Shown piece after piece: positions 6,820-8,882 of a DNA stretch of 8,882 nucleotides. The stretch lies in the NCBI GenBank assembly GCA_031257735.1, contig JAIROC010000092.1:1-8882 (forward strand), given 5' to 3'. Under the pieces are notes generated by a model that saw only the letters and a list, made by a program, of their open reading frames with translations, did no database searches and was not told the origin of the DNA. The number at the start of each line of letters is the position of its first letter. Within the stretch, counting starts at the first letter, position 1. Source of the DNA: Bacteroidales bacterium. GTDB taxonomy: Bacteria; Bacteroidota; Bacteroidia; Bacteroidales; WCHB1-69. The position numbers were made by a program, and so were the translations under genes.

Positions 6820-6866
6820 TGAAGGGCGTTGCCACTGTGCTAATGATTTATGGCTTTCAGCCATTG
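6820..6866. repeat. Degenerate third copy of the repeat core
   Basis: gaagggcgttgcc, then ctgtgctaatgat, then ggctttcagcc follow the same order as 46-84, so this is a diverged half-copy in the orientation of the left repeat. It therefore faces the copy at 6676-6778 as an imperfect inverted repeat across about 40 bases. Confidence 0.7.
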
Positions 6867-6944
6867 TAAAAGCGACATTCTTTAATTCTATTTCATGATG
6901 GACAAAATGACATTATGAAAGCGTAATTATTCAACATGTCGATA

Positions 6945-6956
6945 CTCCGAACGGAG
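6945..6956. repeat. Short palindrome CTCCG-aa-CGGAG
   Basis: A 5-bp stem with a two-base loop within gatactccgaacggagattc, upstream of the small-RNA promoter. It may be a small dispersed repeat or an operator; nothing further can be said. Confidence 0.4.
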
Positions 6957-6983
6957 ATTCTAATTATTTTTTTCTGTTTTTAC

Positions 6984-7013
6984 TTGCTGATTGAAAAAAA
7001 AATTGTACTTTTG
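6984..7013 (+). promoter_or_regulatory. Promoter of a small RNA
   Basis: TTG (6984-6986), a 19-base spacer and TACTTTTG (7006-7013) give an exact -33/-7 pair on the plus strand, one of the best in the window. No start codon with an open frame follows before the terminator, so the product should be a non-coding RNA. Confidence 0.75.
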
Positions 7014-7017
7014 CTGC

Positions 7018-7086
7018 CGAGTTCATCTCTCATCAGAGAAGGAAATCGAAAAACGCAAGCCTTGATGCTCTGCGTTTTTTGTTTTT
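7018..7086 (+). ncRNA. Putative small RNA of about 65-70 nt
   Basis: Starting about five bases after the -7 box, the unit has a small hairpin (TCTCT-catc-AGAGA, 7026-7039), a purine-rich linker (AAGGAAATCG) and an intrinsic terminator. Its length and compactness fit a trans-acting small RNA. It is convergent with the nuclease gene ending at 7086, so read-through would be antisense to that gene. It matches no RNA family that I recognise. Confidence 0.55.
7049..7086. terminator. Bidirectional terminator
   Basis: AAAAACGCA (7049-7057) pairs with TGCGTTTTT (7071-7079). The stem continues as AGC/GCT around a CTTGAT loop with one bulged C. T runs follow on the plus strand (7075-7086) and five T on the minus strand, so it can end both the small RNA and the BECR-like/DUF3800 operon. 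Confidence 0.85.
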
Positions 7087-7592
7087 TATACCACATTATT
7101 TAATTTCATTTTATACTTTTTCATCATCTTATTCCTTGCTTTGTCCTTGCCTTCAAGATAATAAGCTGTCAACAGATAATATTCGTCTTTCTTGCGCATA
7201 GGTTCTAAAACAATAACATATTCTTCCACCTTATCATAAATATATGTTCGAGTTCCCATTGGCTCTTCTACTGAGAACACAAACATATTGTCTCTTTTAT
7301 TTTCTTCAATATGATATTTTATCCAATGCAAACGCACGGAACGTGCCATATCAAACTCTCTTTTGTTCGTATTTTTATCTGTAACAACAGTCGTCAAATG
7401 AGTAAATAAACGATTCATTGAGTCCTGTCCATTAGCAGGCGTTGGATTTATTTGCTTACGTCGGAACATAAAATTTGGATTATTAGCAATATCACGGTTG
7501 AGAATACCTCTCAATGATTTTTTTCTCTGAAATTCATTCATTGCTGTGAGTTCCAACAACTGATTATATCTTTTAAGTAAATTCAGCGCCAT
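7086..7592 (-). CDS. BECR-fold phage-type nuclease-like protein
   Basis: A 168-residue protein. Its C-terminal half (about 83-165) resembles the phage barnase-EndoU-colicin E5/D-RelE-like (PBECR) nuclease group: RLHWIKYHI (87-95), beta-strands FVFSV, TYIYD and YVIVLEP, then LLTAYYLEG (140-148) and a basic tail KMMKKYKMKL. Members are usually RNases used as toxins. Candidate catalytic or RNA-contacting residues are R87, H89, T142 and Y144, by analogy only. The N-terminal half is basic and unassigned. Its start lies one base after the DUF3800 stop, so translation is probably coupled, which fits the lack of a separate leader. It ends at the bidirectional terminator. No antitoxin-like neighbour is obvious unless DUF3800 or the convergent small RNA has that role. 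The family call is by motif memory and needs a profile search. Confidence 0.65.
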   Translation of the reverse strand: MALNLLKRYNQLLELTAMNEFQRKKSLRGILNRDIANNPNFMFRRKQINPTPANGQDSMNRLFTHLTTVVTDKNTNKREFDMARSVRLHWIKYHIEENKRDNMFVFSVEEPMGTRTYIYDKVEEYVIVLEPMRKKDEYYLLTAYYLEGKDKARNKMMKKYKMKLNNVV

Positions 7593-7593
7593 A

Positions 7594-8277
7594 TTATTTC
7601 AGTTCAATAAAGAAGAGATTCAACTTGTTATTATAATTCGTTTTTCCCAAATCAGGTATTTGTGCATGTTGCCTTATCTTTTCAATGATTTGTACTTTGG
7701 CTATGTTTTTATGCTCAGTGTCATTTACATTGTAGGAAATTGCACCCATCAGAAAATCGGCTAATTGCATAAGCAAACTTTCACATGAACGAATGTTTTG
7801 AACATTGCGAAAAACGCCCAATCTGACATTAAGAATTTCCCGTAACTTGCGAACCTTACAAGCGCTCAAAGTGTCTTTAATGTCAAGATAAACATTGTAA
7901 TTGTAAAATGAATTGATATTATAATACAACAAAAGGTAATACATTTTATAATAAAAGTCATCATTGGTTTGAAAAAAATCCTCATTGCGAATTTTTGCTT
8001 TCTCAACGCCAATAGCTCGAAATCGCAAGTCGGTATCGAAAAAATAATCAACCAAATCTATATAGAAACGAATTTTGGAGAGCGATACTTTTGTCCATTT
8101 GATTTCATCAACAAAATTATATTCTTTTTTCAGTTCCCGTATGCGTTTGCTGTGGCGATTAACCTGCGGATACGCACAACTAATCGAACCTAAAAACATA
8201 TATGGTTTGTGGTCATTTTCTAAATGGCAACTTTCGTCGCAATAGAGGTTGAATGTTTTATTTATTATATCGTTCAT
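7594..8277 (-). CDS. DUF3800 protein, predicted RNase H-like fold
   Basis: A 227-residue protein with the usual DUF3800 pattern: YCDESCHLE near the N-terminus (12-20; acidic D14, E15), YMFLGSI (26-32), IKWTKVS (59-65), FYYKMYYLLL (108-117), NVYLDIKDT (128-136; D132) and QLADFLMGA (171-179; D174). DUF3800 is generally placed in the RNase H-like superfamily, and the conserved Asp/Glu residues at the ends of strands would be the metal ligands, suggesting nuclease activity. Length is normal and no key acidic residue is missing. It is the first large gene of a two-gene operon with the BECR-like protein. The start ATG at 8277 has an A/T-rich leader and a promoter about 140 bases upstream. DUF3800 genes often occur in accessory regions; the actual function is unknown. 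Confidence 0.85.
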   Translation of the reverse strand: MNDIINKTFNLYCDESCHLENDHKPYMFLGSISCAYPQVNRHSKRIRELKKEYNFVDEIKWTKVSLSKIRFYIDLVDYFFDTDLRFRAIGVEKAKIRNEDFFQTNDDFYYKMYYLLLYYNINSFYNYNVYLDIKDTLSACKVRKLREILNVRLGVFRNVQNIRSCESLLMQLADFLMGAISYNVNDTEHKNIAKVQIIEKIRQHAQIPDLGKTNYNNKLNLFFIELK

Positions 8278-8288
8278 ATATTTGAATA

Positions 8289-8360
8289 TTATTCAATTAC
8301 TAATACTTTACCATAAGATATGTTCAAGACTATCTTTGTGTTATTTGGTATTCTTCCCAT
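8289..8360 (-). CDS. Possible 23-codon leader ORF
   Basis: MGRIPNNTKIVLNISYGKV followed by LVIE and a stop, 11 bases before the DUF3800 start. The frame is open further upstream to an ATG at 8474 (61 codons), but the predicted promoter at 8419-8426 lies inside that longer form, so only the short form would be translated from it. It could be a leader peptide, a remnant of a longer gene, or chance. Confidence 0.3.
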   Translation of the reverse strand: MGRIPNNTKIVLNISYGKVLVIE

Positions 8361-8418
8361 GTCTATTTTTCCTGTTCTATAAACATTGTAATTTATTAAA
8401 TGTTTTAATAAATTAATG

Positions 8419-8426
8419 CAAAGGTA
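8419..8426 (-). promoter_or_regulatory. -7 box of the DUF3800 operon
   Basis: On the minus strand this reads TACCTTTG, identical to the -7 box at 6402-6409. No clear TTG sits 19 bases upstream. The predicted transcript has a leader of about 135 bases, longer than for the other genes here and containing the 23-codon frame. Confidence 0.55.
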
Positions 8427-8514
8427 CACCTTTTTACGAAATTGTAATCCATCATAGAAAATAAAGTCTGTCATACACTAACAGATTATTTAATTTCAAT
8501 TCTTTGGATTTGCC

Positions 8515-8646
8515 CCGTTCGGACGAGGTTCTACCTCGTCCGAATTATCCTCGCAGGTTCTACCTGCGCAGTAATAAAGAATACAAAATAAATGCAGGCA
8601 TAGCCTGCTCGGATAGAGCGAACGAGCTAGAACCTCGTCCGAACGG
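8515..8646. repeat. Nested palindromic repeat cluster
   Basis: CCGTTCGGACGAGGTTCTA (8515-8533) is the exact inverse of 8628-8646. Within it are hairpins with an identical TTCTA loop: an 11-bp stem at 8518-8544 and a 6-bp stem at 8552-8568. A third hairpin, GCAGGC-ata-GCCTGC, is at 8594-8608. All share a core such as GAGG-ttcta-CCTC. The stretch 8475-8849 has no gene; it contains these repeats, the palindrome at 8658-8693, the 17-bp repeat and an AT-rich ttttcaa triplication (8752-8774). Confidence 0.85.
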
Positions 8647-8657
8647 TTCTACTTTGT

Positions 8658-8693
8658 CGTTGTAGAGACGGTGCACGCACCGTCTCTACAACG
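8658..8693. repeat. Perfect 17-bp-stem palindrome
   Basis: CGTTGTAGAGACGGTGC (8658-8674) and its exact inverse (8677-8693) are separated by two bases. No T tail follows, so it is not a typical terminator. The GTAGAGACGGTGC-type palindrome resembles dispersed intergenic repeats of Bacteroidota genomes. Confidence 0.9.
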
Positions 8694-8703
8694 GGGACTT
8701 AAC

Positions 8704-8720
8704 CAAGCCCGCAATGACGG
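8704..8720. repeat. 17-bp inverted repeat, right copy
   Basis: CAAGCCCGCAATGACGG, exact reverse complement of 6612-6628. It sits directly after the perfect palindrome. Confidence 0.7.
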
Positions 8721-8776
8721 CGTCGTTTAGACATTATCGTGCGTCAGCTCATTTTCAATTTTCAATTTTCAATTAA

Positions 8777-8812
8777 AGAAAAGGGACTGTTCCCATTACG
8801 AGAAGCAGTCCC
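8777..8812 (-). terminator. Terminator of the second BspA-like gene
   Basis: Minus-strand GGGACTG/CAGTCCC hairpin with the same inner TTCTC/GGGAA stem and bulged C as at 2161-2196, followed by TTTTCTTT. It lies about 40 bases past the stop at 8850. Confidence 0.8.
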
Positions 8813-8882
8813 ATAAGACATGAAGTTCCTATACGTTATCTTCCAATTTTTAATTTCTTTCGACGCCGATTATTATTTTTGG
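8781..8882 (-). repeat. 102-bp 3'-end repeat of BspA-like genes, copy 2
   Basis: Direct-orientation match to 2165-2266 with eight mismatches by my count, running to the window edge, so the true repeat may extend further into the second gene. Confidence 0.9.
8850..8882 (-). CDS. C-terminal end of a second BspA-like gene (partial)
   Basis: Read from the right edge on the minus strand: PKIIIGVERN and a TAA stop. Ten codons match the end of the 2234-4468 protein (PKIIIGVERK) except for the last residue, and the differing bases in the isoleucine codons are synonymous. With the shared 3' region and terminator this marks a paralogue continuing outside the window. Whether it also has LRR or Ig-like modules cannot be seen. 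Confidence 0.7.
   Translation of the reverse strand, partial: PKIIIGVERN

Noticed and set aside
1..6866. Composite transposon bounded by the 103-bp repeats
   Set aside because: No transposase, integrase or target duplication is visible, and such repeats are common as intergenic elements.
7018..7086. tRNA, SRP RNA or riboswitch
   Set aside because: No cloverleaf, SRP loop motif or recognised aptamer core is present, and no coding sequence follows on the plus strand.
8658..8693. Rho-independent terminator
   Set aside because: The stem is perfect but the loop is two bases and no T run follows on either strand.

Overview
The window suggests an AT-rich, anaerobic member of the Bacteroidota, most likely Bacteroidales. 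The signs are a BspA-like leucine-rich-repeat secreted protein with Ig-like modules, start codons preceded by A/T-rich leaders instead of Shine-Dalgarno sites, promoters of the Bacteroidota form TTG-N19-TAnnTTTG, a sensory-type [FeFe]-hydrogenase, and many dispersed palindromic repeats. Species cannot be named from the sequence alone.

All six larger protein genes are read from the minus strand. From left to right: a 103-bp dispersed repeat (46-148); a HydS-like [FeFe]-hydrogenase/PAS protein (245-2095) with its own promoter; a BspA-like LRR protein (2234-4468) ending at a strong terminator (2161-2196); an orphan 299-residue protein (4621-5520); and a repeat-bearing ORF (5554-6375). That ORF carries fifteen 21-bp tandem units plus an 11-base G run and a (CG)6 run inside the frame, and a good promoter lies directly in front of it. 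The last two are 33 bases apart and probably co-transcribed.

Between 6376 and 7085 there is no protein gene. This stretch holds helically phased A/T tracts upstream of the promoter, the inverted second copy of the 103-bp repeat, a degenerate third copy, and a compact promoter-hairpin-terminator unit on the plus strand that looks like a small RNA of about 65-70 nt.

The right part is a two-gene cassette: a DUF3800 protein (7594-8277, predicted RNase H-like fold) and, one base after its stop, a small protein resembling phage-type BECR-fold nucleases (7086-7592). It has its own promoter and is surrounded by repeats, so it reads as an accessory toxin- or defence-like module. The window ends in a cluster of perfect palindromes and the last codons of a second BspA-like gene, whose 3' end and terminator are almost identical to those of the first.

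The strongest leads are the 21-bp dyad array with its simple-sequence tracts (a possible phase-variable locus), the DUF3800/BECR pair, and the unannotated small RNA convergent with it.
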